The notes under the pieces were generated by a model that saw only the letters and a list, made by a program, of their open reading frames with translations, had not been told where the DNA came from and ran no database searches. Position numbers and translations under genes: made by a program. This document shows, one piece after another, positions 32,301-41,446 of a DNA stretch of 64,000 nucleotides (position 1 is the stretch's first letter; every line of letters begins with the position of its first letter). The stretch comes from Enoplolaimus lenunculus (Eukaryota > Nematoda > Enoplea > Enoplida > Thoracostomopsidae), in NCBI GenBank assembly GCA_030248215.1, contig JASANG010001402.1:1-64000 (forward strand). Reading direction: 5' to 3'.

Positions 32301-32776
32301 GATTTTGGTTTCCACGACGCATTTTGGCGACTGCTGCGTGTTTTTTGTTTATTTGGATTTGGCATACACCGACTTGGTTTTATTTTGTTTGGATTGTAAT
32401 GAATTTTGTTGAAGTTTGTCTTGAAAATGGTGCAAAGACGATATGGGTAGAATGCTCTGAGTTACGGGTAACAGTTGAGTCTAGATTGAGCCCGATATGG
32501 ATCAGGCGTGTGCTTGCTGTGTTGCAAGTGCCTTGTATTGCGTTAGGAGTGCTAGGGATTCAGTATTTTTTGGGAACCGAAGATGCTGGTAACGTTTTTG
32601 TTCGCCGGTTGATTTGGGAAAATGTTTGGCCGATGCCGAATGTGAAACTTGCGTGGTTGTTAGCGTTAGGATACGTGTACGCTAATGTTTGTATGGATAT
32701 TCAACAATGGGAAGGAAGGAGAAAAGAATGTCAACAATTGGAAGGCTGGAGCAAAGAATGTGAGCGAGAACAGTAG
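29369..32776 (+). CDS. HHAT: Hedgehog acyltransferase (protein-cysteine N-palmitoyltransferase, MBOAT family)
   Basis: Multipass ER enzyme that N-palmitoylates Hedgehog ligands. Exons 29369-29412, 29805-29972, 30599-30824 and 31532-32776 join in phase to 560 aa (human 493). Matches to HHAT: SLGYFSIFVGHVVYSLY near the N terminus, the K-D-x(4)-E-W motif before exon 3, KLYDALYYSFYLPYTIS, then PPPLPICISRVALYSNIWRYFDCG. The MBOAT residues Asp (WRYFD) and His (FIWIWH) are 40 residues apart, as in human D339 and H379. Many hydrophobic segments are present. The last 25 residues contain a short internal duplication (ECQQLEGW-like). The start is inferred from exon 1 phase; a 5-codon upstream ORF overlaps it. 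Introns hold families J, D and A elements. Confidence 0.93.
29981..30274. mobile_element. Family J inverted-repeat element beside the HHAT exon 2 donor
   Basis: GTCGTAGGCCAATCTGCTATT-type left arm and AACAGATTGGCCTACGAC right arm are inverted. Additional AGGCCAAT/ATTGGCCT copies lie internally in both orientations. The left end starts 9 bp after exon 2. No clear target duplication. Confidence 0.7.
31043..31235. mobile_element. Family D MITE with TTAGGC-type hexamers, HHAT intron 3
   Basis: Starts GGCCCATGTCAAGATCAGGG and ends CCCCTGTTCTTTACATTGGCC. The interior is a run of CTTAGG-derived hexamers. Flanking octamers tatacctc and gaaacctc match at 6 of 8. Confidence 0.75.
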
Positions 32777-33952
32777 GTTTGAAATGGAATGTGATACTGT
32801 ATAACAGGGTGCAACCGTAGGTCAAAAATACCGGAGCCGGACGTCAACAAAACTTGGCTGAGCCGGAGGTGATGCGAAATTACGTAGTTAAGATGATGTT
32901 TATTTTGTTAATTTTAGCAAATATCAGTAACCAAAAGTAAAAACGAAACATGCAAACAGACAAATTTTGTAAAAAATGCAAAATTTCACTACGGAAATTG
33001 TCGGAACTTCTGCAAAAATTCTACCGGTGCCGAAGGTCGATTTTCTGCCGGGACCGGAGCCAGACCTCCGGTTGATTAAAGAATAGCTAAATTAAAGCAT
33101 GTAAATGAGACTAAGGGTATTCTGAGCAAAAAAAGACCCGCGAAAAAATGGTTCGCCTCTCAAAGTAAAATGGACCGTGAATGTTATTCCAAAAATATCT
33201 TTTCTGCATAATCTCGTCAGTTTTGATTCGATCAATGTTGCCTCGATTGTCAAAAACTCCTGCATAATCTTGGGTTCAGATTATCTCACGAAAACGTACT
33301 GTTTTAATGGATACTGTCAACTGGTTATTTTTGTTAACTTGAAACTTTGCATACCGAGATAGTATATATCGGAATGCAATCGGAGGTTAAAAACACCGGA
33401 GCCGGAGCAGAAGCCGGAGGTCAACGAAACTTGCCGGAGCCGGAGGTGAGGCGAAACTAGGTAGTAAAATTGATGTTTGATTAGCTAGCCAATATCTGCA
33501 ATATATATGTTGTTAAGTTGTTTGGTGTTACGCCAATTTTCTGCGAAATTTCGTACTCTTTCATAAAAATTGTGACAGAAGTAAAACGAAACGCGCTACA
33601 CCGATAAATTTTGCAAAATATGCAAAATTTTACTTCCGAAATTGCCAGAACCTCAGGCAAAAATACTACCGGAGCCGGAGCCAGAAGCCGATTTTCTGCC
33701 GGAGCTGGAGCCGGAGTCAGACCTCCGGTTGTTCCCTGGTATATATAGTTTTCTTTTTGATGCATTTACTACTACCTATTCGTTCGGGGTTTTTGTTTCT
33801 TTGATATATAAAATTGAAAACGTCATTTATATTATTTGTCGTCTATTACGAGTGTAGAAAAGCATTAATAATGCTGGTGTAAATTTTCTGAGCGAAAAAC
33901 ACGATGGTGTAAGTTTTCGGTGGGGAAAATCTCGACAAGAGAAAACTGGGTT
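32777..33952. other. Intergenic region downstream of HHAT with family A copies
   Basis: Contains family A at about 32805-33076 (starts CAGGGTGCAACCGTAGG; right end eroded) and at 33370-33738. The 33080-33360 interval shows nothing recognisable. No polyadenylation signal was fixed for HHAT. Confidence 0.6.
33370..33738. mobile_element. Family A hAT-like MITE with perfect 8-bp TSD
   Basis: Starts CGGAATGCAATCGGAGG and ends ACCTCCGGTTGTTCCCTG, flanked by gtatatat at 33362-33369 and 33739-33746. CCGGAG/CTCCGG hexamers are reiterated near both ends. Confidence 0.88.
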
Positions 33953-33954
33953 TA

Positions 33955-35275
33955 TTATCAGACGCCAAACAAATGACCGCCTGGACGAAAGACCGCTTGG
34001 AGAATAGGCCGCCTGAACAAAAGATCGTCCGGACAAAAGTCCATCAGGACAAAAAAACGTCTGGAGTCCAGACAAAAGGCCGTCCATACAAAATCATCCA
34101 ACGTGTGGACAAAACGTTGCACATCCAGGGCGGAAACTAATGACCCAAAGTGCAGCGCAGCCACTCCTCCATGACGGTTATAGAAATTCCGCTGGTTCGG
34201 TAGAAAAAATCACATGCATATTAAGCTTGGCTTTGGGAACTGGAAAAGTGGAATATTTAATTCTATATAATCCTTGGTTTGGTAGGAAAAATCAGAAGTG
34301 TAAAAGTTTTTTGGAAAACGGTATAAGTGTAAAATTTAAACGCCTAGATTCCCAAGATTCCTCTTTATAGATTTACTGTATTTAAATTGTTGCAGCAGTT
34401 GTGACCTAAGCGAAATGTTACCGAAAACGCATATGCGTCTTTAACCGTAAATACACGACATAGGGTTTATTTTACACTTTTCCCGTTTTGCGAACCTGGC
34501 CTACAGCTACACTTTTATTCGATACCGATCCATACATTGGCCGCTTTTGGTTACAATAAAAAACTAAAAATGCTCTCTATGAGTTTGTATGGTTTATGTT
34601 GCTGATTCAAATCGCTCTGCCTCCATTAGAGAGTCTTTGTTTGAAAGCCCATGGCTATAACAGCCCATGTTACGATAAAGGCCGTTCCATTGTCCCGGTA
34701 CAGCACTATACCGGGAGTGCAAACATATATGACTCCTGTTATGTACAGCCAAATATAAATCCGAACGGTTTTTTGTCGCTTTTGTCCATGCGGCCTTCTA
34801 TCCAGGCGGCGTTCTATCCAGGAGGCGTTCTATCCAGGCGGCCTTCTATCCAGGCGGCCTTCTATCCAGGCGGCGTTCTATCCAGGCGGCGTTCTATCCA
34901 GGCGGCGTTCTATCCAGGCGGCGTTCTATCCAGGCGGCCTTCTATCCAGGCGGCGTTCTATCCAGGCGGCGTTCATCCAGGCGGCGTTCTATCCAGGCGG
35001 CGTTCTATCCAGGCGGCGTTCTATCCAGGCGGCGTTCTATCCAGGCGGCGTTCATCCAGGCGGCGTTCATCCAGGCGGCGTTCTATCCAGGCGGCGTTCT
35101 ATCCAGGCGGCGTTCATCCAGGCGGCGTTCTATCCAGGCGGCGTTCATCCAGGCGGCCTTCTATCCAGGCGGCCTTCTATCCAGGCGGCCGTTTGTCCAG
35201 GCGGCCTTCTGTCCAAATGACATTTTGTCCAGGCGATCTGTTCTCCGGACGGTTTTTTGTCCAAGCGGTATTTTG
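33955..35275. mobile_element. Foldback-like element with minisatellite arms
   Basis: The left arm (about 33955-34136) is a degenerate array of CCGCCTGGACAAAA-like units. The right arm (about 34783-35275) is an array of the inverse, TTTTGTCCAGGCGG-like. About 650 bp of unrelated sequence lies between. The right arm has expanded into a regular 16-bp array (CCAGGCGGCGTTCTAT and 15-bp variants). Tandem-repeat arms in opposite orientation resemble foldback transposons. The boundaries and any target duplication are unclear. No coding potential was recognised in the centre. Confidence 0.55.
34783..35215 (+). repeat. 16-bp minisatellite
   Basis: About 27 tandem units of TCCAGGCGGCGTTCTA, alternating GCGTT and GCCTT variants, with some 15-bp units. 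It creates an apparent 249-codon frame with a 16-residue period, which is an artefact. A fragment of a family A end follows at about 35283-35335. Confidence 0.95.
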
Positions 35276-35780
35276 TTATTGTCAGAACCTCCTACAAGAA
35301 TTCTGCCGAAGCAGGACTAAGCCCTCCAGTTGTAACCCTGATTGATTAGCATTATATTTCAATCATGTACCCGTTTTTATTAATAAAAATAAATACAAAA
35401 TACACTGTATATTAAATTTCATTCAGCGTCCTAACTCACTCTCAATTATAGTTTTGACAGCTACATTTGTTAAAACTTTTTCATATATCTTGACAGGAAG
35501 ACATATGAATATGGTATTAAACATTCATAAGCATAGTAGAGTTCGTTAGCTTATAAGTTGAAACTGTGGGTTAAACTTTTCGTGTTGCACCATATATTCT
35601 CGCGGGCCGCCAGCAAATACATTTTGCCTATATTTTTGTTAGCAACACATTGCGACGGCTTCCGTAGCTCGGTGGTGTCGGGCACTGTACGACAACCTTA
35701 ATCAAAGGTTCTATAATACTTAGTATATTTACATACTAAGACGAAACGTTTATAAGTACGGGAATAACAAAAATAAACAT

Positions 35781-37553
35781 TTACGTCGTCGGAGTGGCAG
35801 ACGGATGTTTCGTCAATTTTTTGGACTTTTGTTGAGACATACATTCTTCAAGTGCTTTAACTTCGGTTTGACATAACCGCCAGTCACGCTTTTCTGACAT
35901 ACATTTCTGTAAACAAAATGATACCGTTTCAGAAAACGGTCTTTCAAAAGCATAATTTGTGCGGCCCATGTATAGAATACGGCCGGAACAGTAGTATATA
36001 TAAGCCTAAGCCTAAGTGTAAGAATGAGAATATTCCTAAGCCTAAGCCTAAGCAAAAAAGTCAGTCTAAAGCTTAAACTGACTCTATTACAGCCCCGCCG
36101 GAAAACGATGCGGCCCTGTTCTATACATGGGCCATTTGTGCAATAACTGCCGCACACCGAGTCTACAAAATATGCACTGTAGTGACTCGAATAAGAGGGG
36201 GGTAATAAGAGGGGTGGGTCCCCATTATAAGTTCCAACCAATAGGAGTCCGTATCCATAATAAGAGTCTGTAAGCGGATAGAGTCCCTAAACCGCAATTA
36301 GAGTCCATAAATGTCAATTATCCTTAATTGTAGCGCATAAATGACTCCGGAACAAAATAAATTTGAGTTCGAAACTTTCAAACGTGCTGTTTAATTCAAC
36401 GGATAGTTGCAATACCGAATATATATCAGTAACGAAGGGCGGCGGAGGATGGGTTAAAAATAAGTGACAGTCCGTAACCGAATAAGAAGGGGTACCTTCT
36501 GGAGAGGGCCAAATAAATATCAGTCCCCCTCATAATCGGGTCACTAAAGTAAGTATGTTTTTGATTTTGTTCTGTGTAAAATAAGTTTTATTGTTTTAAA
36601 GACCGCAAGTTTATTAATTTATAAATTTTCATATATAAAACTGCTGTTGAGGCACTAAAACGTAACTCTTAAAACATTGAGCGAAATCTTCGTTTAGCAT
36701 CACTCGCGAAGTCCTATTCAGCAGCAGGGTGCAACCGGAGGTGAAAAATACAGGAGCCAGAGCCGGTGGTGAGACGAAATTAGGTAGTTAAAATGATGTC
36801 TAATATGTTAATTTTAGCAGATACCTGTAATGTGTTGTTAGAATGTCAAATTTCACTACCGGAACGAGAAGCGCCCGATTATTCTCTATGTACTGTGATT
36901 GCTGACAGCATTTACAGTTCATAGTATCAAATTTTTTCAGGAAATTTATAATACTAAATTTAAGTAATTTAATGGCAAGTTCCGGAGATGATTTTGTATC
37001 TGTTGCAGATCGTAATATTTATAGCCAGGAAGCTGAACTCAAAAAAAGGGCAGCCGACTATTCAAAGCAACAAAAATTACTAGATAGGCAGATTCGAAAC
37101 TTAGAACATCAACGAAATCATCTCAATAAACTAAAGCAACAAACGCAAACACCGGTTACTGTTGATTTGGACGATGAAGTTGACTACGGGACTACCGAAG
37201 ATAATTATGATTAGCCTAAAGTTGCAGACTTAAATGGTTTGTATTAACCGCCACATATAATCTAGCAGGTCACACACATAAGATATATTCAGTACATCGA
37301 TAGGTCAAGAATATGAGTCTATTCGCGGCCCATATTAACAGCCTACCCACTGGGAAACAGGGAGACTTAGGGACTTAGACCTGCGCACTGAGATACGTCC
37401 TCCCATTTGCTATGACCACGTCACCTGCACTGCGTAATTCCTATCAGCACAGCCAGTCTTTTCCATCATTAAATCGTACGCATCTTTTTCGTCAGTTCCA
37501 TTCCCATTCGCCGCAGACGATTCGTTACCGCTGCGTTGCTTTGTTTTATCCAT
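35781..37553 (-). CDS. COA4: Cytochrome c oxidase assembly factor 4 (twin CX9C, CHCHD8)
   Basis: Small mitochondrial intermembrane-space protein for complex IV assembly. Exon 1 37425-37553 and exon 2 35781-35906 join in phase 0 to 84 aa (human 87). The twin CX9C motif is intact across the junction: C-ADRNYAVQK-C in the first half, and C-QTEVKALEE-C in the second after the conserved DWRLCQ. It matches human COA4 (AVQECMAQHQDWRQCQ type). The donor GTGACG and acceptor TTTTGTTTACAG are clear. The 1.5-kb intron holds a family D MITE, a partial family A MITE and an ORF on the opposite strand. Confidence 0.92.
35963..36133. mobile_element. Family D MITE (171 bp) with perfect 8-bp TSD, COA4 intron
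   Basis: GGCCCATGTATAGAA at the left and TTCTATACATGGGCC at the right are inverted. Octamer atttgtgc is duplicated exactly at 35955-35962 and 36134-36141. The interior has CCTAAG hexamers in two clusters. It lies about 50 bp upstream (minus strand) of COA4 exon 2. Confidence 0.93.
36725..36870. mobile_element. Truncated family A MITE
   Basis: Starts CAGGGTGCAACCGGAGG and follows family A for about 145 bp, including TGTTAATTTTAGCAGATA and a TTTCACTACCGGAA remnant, without an opposite end. It lies 100 bp upstream of the 36972 ORF. Confidence 0.6.
36972..37214 (+). CDS. Small coiled-coil protein, unassigned (80 aa), nested in COA4 intron
   Basis: ATG in good context (TTTAATGGCA). The product has an acidic-polar N terminus, a central Lys/Gln/Arg-rich amphipathic segment (about residues 22-57; KKRAADYSKQQKLLDRQIRN) likely to form a coiled coil, and an acidic tail (DLDDEVDYGTTEDNYD). 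An acceptor-like AATTTTTTCAG about 30 bp upstream suggests a spliced 5' UTR. It is opposite to COA4. Composition looks coding rather than repeat-derived, but I recognise no family. It could be a small gene, a terminal exon or a processed copy. Confidence 0.5.
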   Translation: MASSGDDFVSVADRNIYSQEAELKKRAADYSKQQKLLDRQIRNLEHQRNHLNKLKQQTQTPVTVDLDDEVDYGTTEDNYD

Positions 37554-37734
37554 AAATAACAGTCGAATTAAAATCTAATTAAAAAATACCGCTATTGCAA
37601 CAGATAAACTGTCCAGTGATCAATAATATTATTAATTAATATCGGTAAAACGCTAATTATTGCTATGGAAATTTTATAATCACGAATGTTCAAATTACGC
37701 AATTGAGCATATACACACATTTATCAGGGTACAA

Positions 37735-38092
37735 CCGGAGGTCTGCCTTTGCCGCTGGCAAAAATTCGACCTGTGGCTCCGGTACAATTTTTGCCGGAGG
37801 TTCTGATAATTTCGGTATAGCAAAAATTTTTTTTACACTTTTACAAAAATTGTATCATTGGTTGCGTTTGGCTACAAATTTTCGTACAATTTCGAGAACA
37901 AATGAGGTCGGAATTTCTTAAAACATAATATTAAAACCAAAATGCTTGACAACGCTTTATAGATATTTGCTAAAATTAACAAATTATTAAACATTGTTTC
38001 AACTTTAAACTACATAATTTCGCGTCAACTCCGGTTTAGGCAAGTGTTGTTGGCCCCCGGCTGCGGTATTGTTTACCTCGCACTGCACCCTG
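37735..38092. mobile_element. Family A hAT-like MITE with 8-bp TSD
   Basis: Starts CAGGGTACAACCGGAGG and ends CTCGCACTGCACCCTG. Octamers acatttat (37727-37734) and acatttac (38093-38100) match at 7 of 8. It sits about 180 bp upstream of the COA4 start codon, so it may overlap the promoter. Confidence 0.85.
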
Positions 38093-38099
38093 ACATTTA

Positions 38100-38240
38100 C
38101 AAATTCTGAACCCCCTAGGAATCTAATAAAAATAGTTCATTTTCTAGATTGCCACGTGCTGAGTTCAACGGTGACATTTTTAGCGCTGCACGGTCCCGGT
38201 CGTATAGTTATGGCTCTATAAATTTTAACTTTTTACCATA
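38100..38240. mobile_element. Family H fragment
   Basis: GAACCCCCTAGGAATCT then TGCTGAGTTCAACGGTGACA match the inside of the 15197 element (inverse of AATTCCTAGGGGGG; GCTGAGTTCAACGG). Ends are not preserved. The rest of 38240-38820 shows nothing recognisable. Confidence 0.5.
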
Positions 38241-38824
38241 TGAAACATGACAAACAATAATCAAATTTGTGCGAATTATCCACGACCTATGAAATTCAAA
38301 GAACGTTTACCATTTTTTATCTCACCAACGTCACTAAAACATTTCAAGAACGCTGTTTTTGGACCGCTCTACTATTTCAATAGATCTTCCATTCAAGCAC
38401 CCCACTTATGTATTTCGATAAAACACAAGCACTCAAACGTGCAACAATAGGTTATAGCTTAATTGAACGCAAAATTCGACGATATAATAGCAAATTCTCA
38501 CTGTAAATATCCATTATTATGCTACATAGAGCCATTTATTTAATAAAAATGGGACCGAAATGCAATTGTAGTGTCTTGGTGTACCAAAACAGCCTGTTCA
38601 CAATGAATTAAAAAAATTCAGCGAGGAAAGTTTACCTATACAGATGCATTTTACACGTGCAAAAATTATGCCATAAATATAACATTATTTTGCTTTTTGC
38701 TGCAGCCTGAGGTGATAAAGTTTGCCAGTCAAACTGTTGTTCTAAACTTCTCTGCAAATTAATCACCTTAGCATTTAATATAAGAATTTGTCGGGCAAAA
38801 ATCACAGTGCTCGTTAATGCTATA

Positions 38825-39050
38825 CACCAATGTAAAGCACAGGTGCGGAACAGTATTATAAGCGTATTCCAAAGCCTAAGCCTAAGCCTATCCGTAAGAA
38901 TGAGCATATTCCTAAGCCTAAGCCTAAGTGAAAGAAGGAGCATATTCCTAAGCCTAAACCTAAGCCAAGCGACAAAATTAGTCTAAAACTTAAGCTTACT
39001 CTATTGCACTCGCACAGAAAAACGTTTCGCCCCTTATCTTTACATGGGTC
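38825..39050. mobile_element. Family D MITE with perfect 8-bp TSD
   Basis: Starts CACCAATGTAAAGCACAGG and ends TTATCTTTACATGGGTC, with atgctata duplicated at 38817-38824 and 39051-39058. CCTAAG runs occupy the interior. Related internal fragments continue at 39170-39240. Confidence 0.9.
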
Positions 39051-39410
39051 ATGCTATATATGAGCGCCTGAAATTGTAGGTTGTTATTTTAATATAACGA
39101 TTCCTTAGCCTTATGAATGGAACTCATGTATATAAAGATGACGGCAGTAACTGTAATAAAATGCATACCTAAGCATAAGCCTCAGTCTAAGTCAATAATT
39201 AATCTTACGCCTAAGTAAAACGTAGTCTATGGCTTAAACTCTATGCACCTCGAATAGTAGCACTTAAAATTGCGAAATTTTAAAATAAACTTCATAATTA
39301 AAAAATTTTAATATCGGAACTAAAATAACTGCATAAACCGATCGAAGTCGTTATACATAAAGTCTACTCTGTTCATACTTCATACACTGTCGGCGTTGAT
39401 CTACGGCAGG

Positions 39411-39780
39411 CAGGGTGCAACCGGAATTCCGGTTCCGGTAGGGAAATCCGGTATTTTTCACCATCCGGTTCCAGTAAAAAACCGGCATTTTTTAACCGGA
39501 ATTTTCCGGTATTGAACATTGTTCTCTTTCGGAAATATAAGAAGAATTTTCATATCATTCTAACATATTTTTCTTAAATTGTTCGAGCGTGTATTGCCAA
39601 AATTTTCAATTTGTGCCATACTATACGTTTCCAGCTACTACATTTTTTCAGGATTTTGGCATTATAAATCAGCGTTAAAAATAAATTTTTGGGTAACAAG
39701 TATTTTTTGTTTTCCTGTTCCGGCTCCGGTATTGTTTTAACTTTCCGGTTCCGGTATTTTATAATTCCGGTTGCACCCTG
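39411..39780. mobile_element. Family A/B-type hAT-like MITE
   Basis: CAGGGTGCAACCGGAATTCC at the left; ATAATTCCGGTTGCACCCTG at the right. Octamers acggcagg and actgcaga match at 6 of 8. It uses TTCCGG/CCGGTT hexamers near both ends, intermediate between families A and B. Confidence 0.8.
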
Positions 39781-40019
39781 ACTGCAGAGTTGGCTATCGG
39801 CAAAAATCAGAGGAAAAACATTTTTTCCCGTTTTTCCGAACAGGTGGCCAAAACGATAAAAAGTTTTATAAAAAATGTGTGAATCTTAAAAAGCAATTTG
39901 CCGTAACAGCGACAAAACGTGGCAGAAAACTGTAGGTAAACAATTGTATTTTTTCACGCCTCTTAATGTTTGGAACGAGTTTCGCATGCGCCAGGAGCAC
40001 TGATTTACTAGCCTTTGTA

Positions 40020-40207
40020 CACTGCAAAAAATGGTGAGTCAAATTGATTCTCTCCGAAATAGGCTTTTCCGGACTACACAAACGGAGTCAAATTCGACTC
40101 CGCTAGATTCAAACGTGCGACTCAGCGAGTCGAATCTTGTCTTAGTTTGTGTAGTCCCAATAAGCCTATATCGGAGAGAGTCAATTTAACTCACCATTTT
40201 TGCAGTG
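40020..40207. mobile_element. Near-palindromic MITE (family K), 188 bp
   Basis: CACTGCAAAAAATGGTGAGT at the left is the inverse of ACTCACCATTTTTGCAGTG at the right. Inverted identity continues (CTCTCCGAAATAGGCTT; GGAGTCAAATTCGACTC; GTGTAGTCC) almost to the middle, so nearly the whole element folds into one hairpin. TA flanks both ends. Superfamily uncertain. Confidence 0.8.
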
Positions 40208-41446
40208 TAATATGTGCATACAGTATACAGGTTTGATTTGGCTGCCTGGGCTGAGTGTAAAACCGTGATGGAGCTGAATTGGAAACAGACATAAAGTTCT
40301 ATAGCTTTAAACTGAGGCCAAATTTACTCCCATATCTTTACTGAATAATACTTCTTTGGTTACATTAAAACGATTGCCAAATATGGTAATCTTCAATGAA
40401 ATATGTACTGTAGATAGTAAGAACGATATGCACGCGTGTAGTGGAAAGTGTACCGACCTTTCCAGTGGGGACGCCGCATCGCAATTCACACACCCATCCT
40501 CCCCAGCGTTCAGTATTCTTCAAAGATAGTAGTACGCGAAAAAACCCAGCTTTGTAACATAGCAACTTTTGCAAAAATATTCCGAATATTTTTTTACATC
40601 TTTGATGCTAAAGCATTAATATGCAATACGCTCAAAGTACCAAACTGTTCAATATAACTTGACAGCGCTAACATTTTACTAAGCTTTCCAGATAAAAACT
40701 GAAATACATAAGTATAAACAAAATAGCAATAACACAAAACCTAACAACATATAAAAGTATTAAAATATAGCTTAACCATACAAAGTGGTCATACTTACAA
40801 CATCGTTATGGCGTGAATTTAAACCTATGGGACGTGGTCAACCGTGATATAACTATTATTTCACCGAAAACTCTACATACAGCCAATGTTACTGTTAAGG
40901 GTGTAACAGTAGATAAAGCGTATTCCTATAGCCTTAGCCTAAGCGTTTCAAAAGTGTGTTCCTAAGCATAAGTCTAAGCCTAAGCAAAAAATATAATCTA
41001 GAATCTAAATCTACTCCTTTACAGATCCACCCGAATGCTGCCCGCTCCTAAAAGTAACATGGGCCCAATGAACATTGACGAAGAGAAAAGGGTACAATTT
41101 CGAACAGTAAGACAATGATACAACACATTTGTGCAGTTGGGCAAAGTTAACTTTTAATGTGGACATCAAAGCACAATTGTAAGAATAATTACCAATATTA
41201 ATACATTTGAACCCCTAAATTTTCAACCGTCTATAGCACTTAATCACCTATCTGGTGATACTTTTTGTAAGAAATTGAACTGATGAATGGTAAACATTGA
41301 TTTTATTGATACTACTTTTTAAACGCGATCCTTGTAAGCAAATATTTAGATTTCAAGTTACAGCTATTGTCTCATTTGAAAACCCAATACTAGCAATTGG
41401 TGCTACACACTGTTGAAAATAATATGGCTCGTGATATAAACGAACC
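40208..41446. other. Intergenic sequence downstream of RRP7A
   Basis: No gene seen. A worn family D remnant lies at about 40900-41075 (CCTAAG hexamers, ending AACATGGGCCC). The rest is plain AT-rich DNA that includes the expected RRP7A 3' UTR. Confidence 0.6.

Noticed and set aside
34783-35215. CRISPR-like regular array
   Set aside because: Units are contiguous 15-16 bp repeats without unique spacers, in a eukaryotic context.
34596-35345. 249-codon ORF with regular 16-residue period
   Set aside because: It is a by-product of the 16-bp minisatellite, open in several frames, with no unrelated coding sequence at its ends.
35907-35969. COA4 initiation at an upstream frame beginning MGRTNYAF
   Set aside because: That segment is intronic: it precedes a clear TTTTGTTTACAG acceptor, and joining to exon 1 at 37425 restores the first CX9C half.
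38825-39050. Interstitial telomere or chromosome-end relic (CCTAAG runs)
   Set aside because: The hexamer runs are short and lie inside MITE ends with an exact 8-bp duplication.
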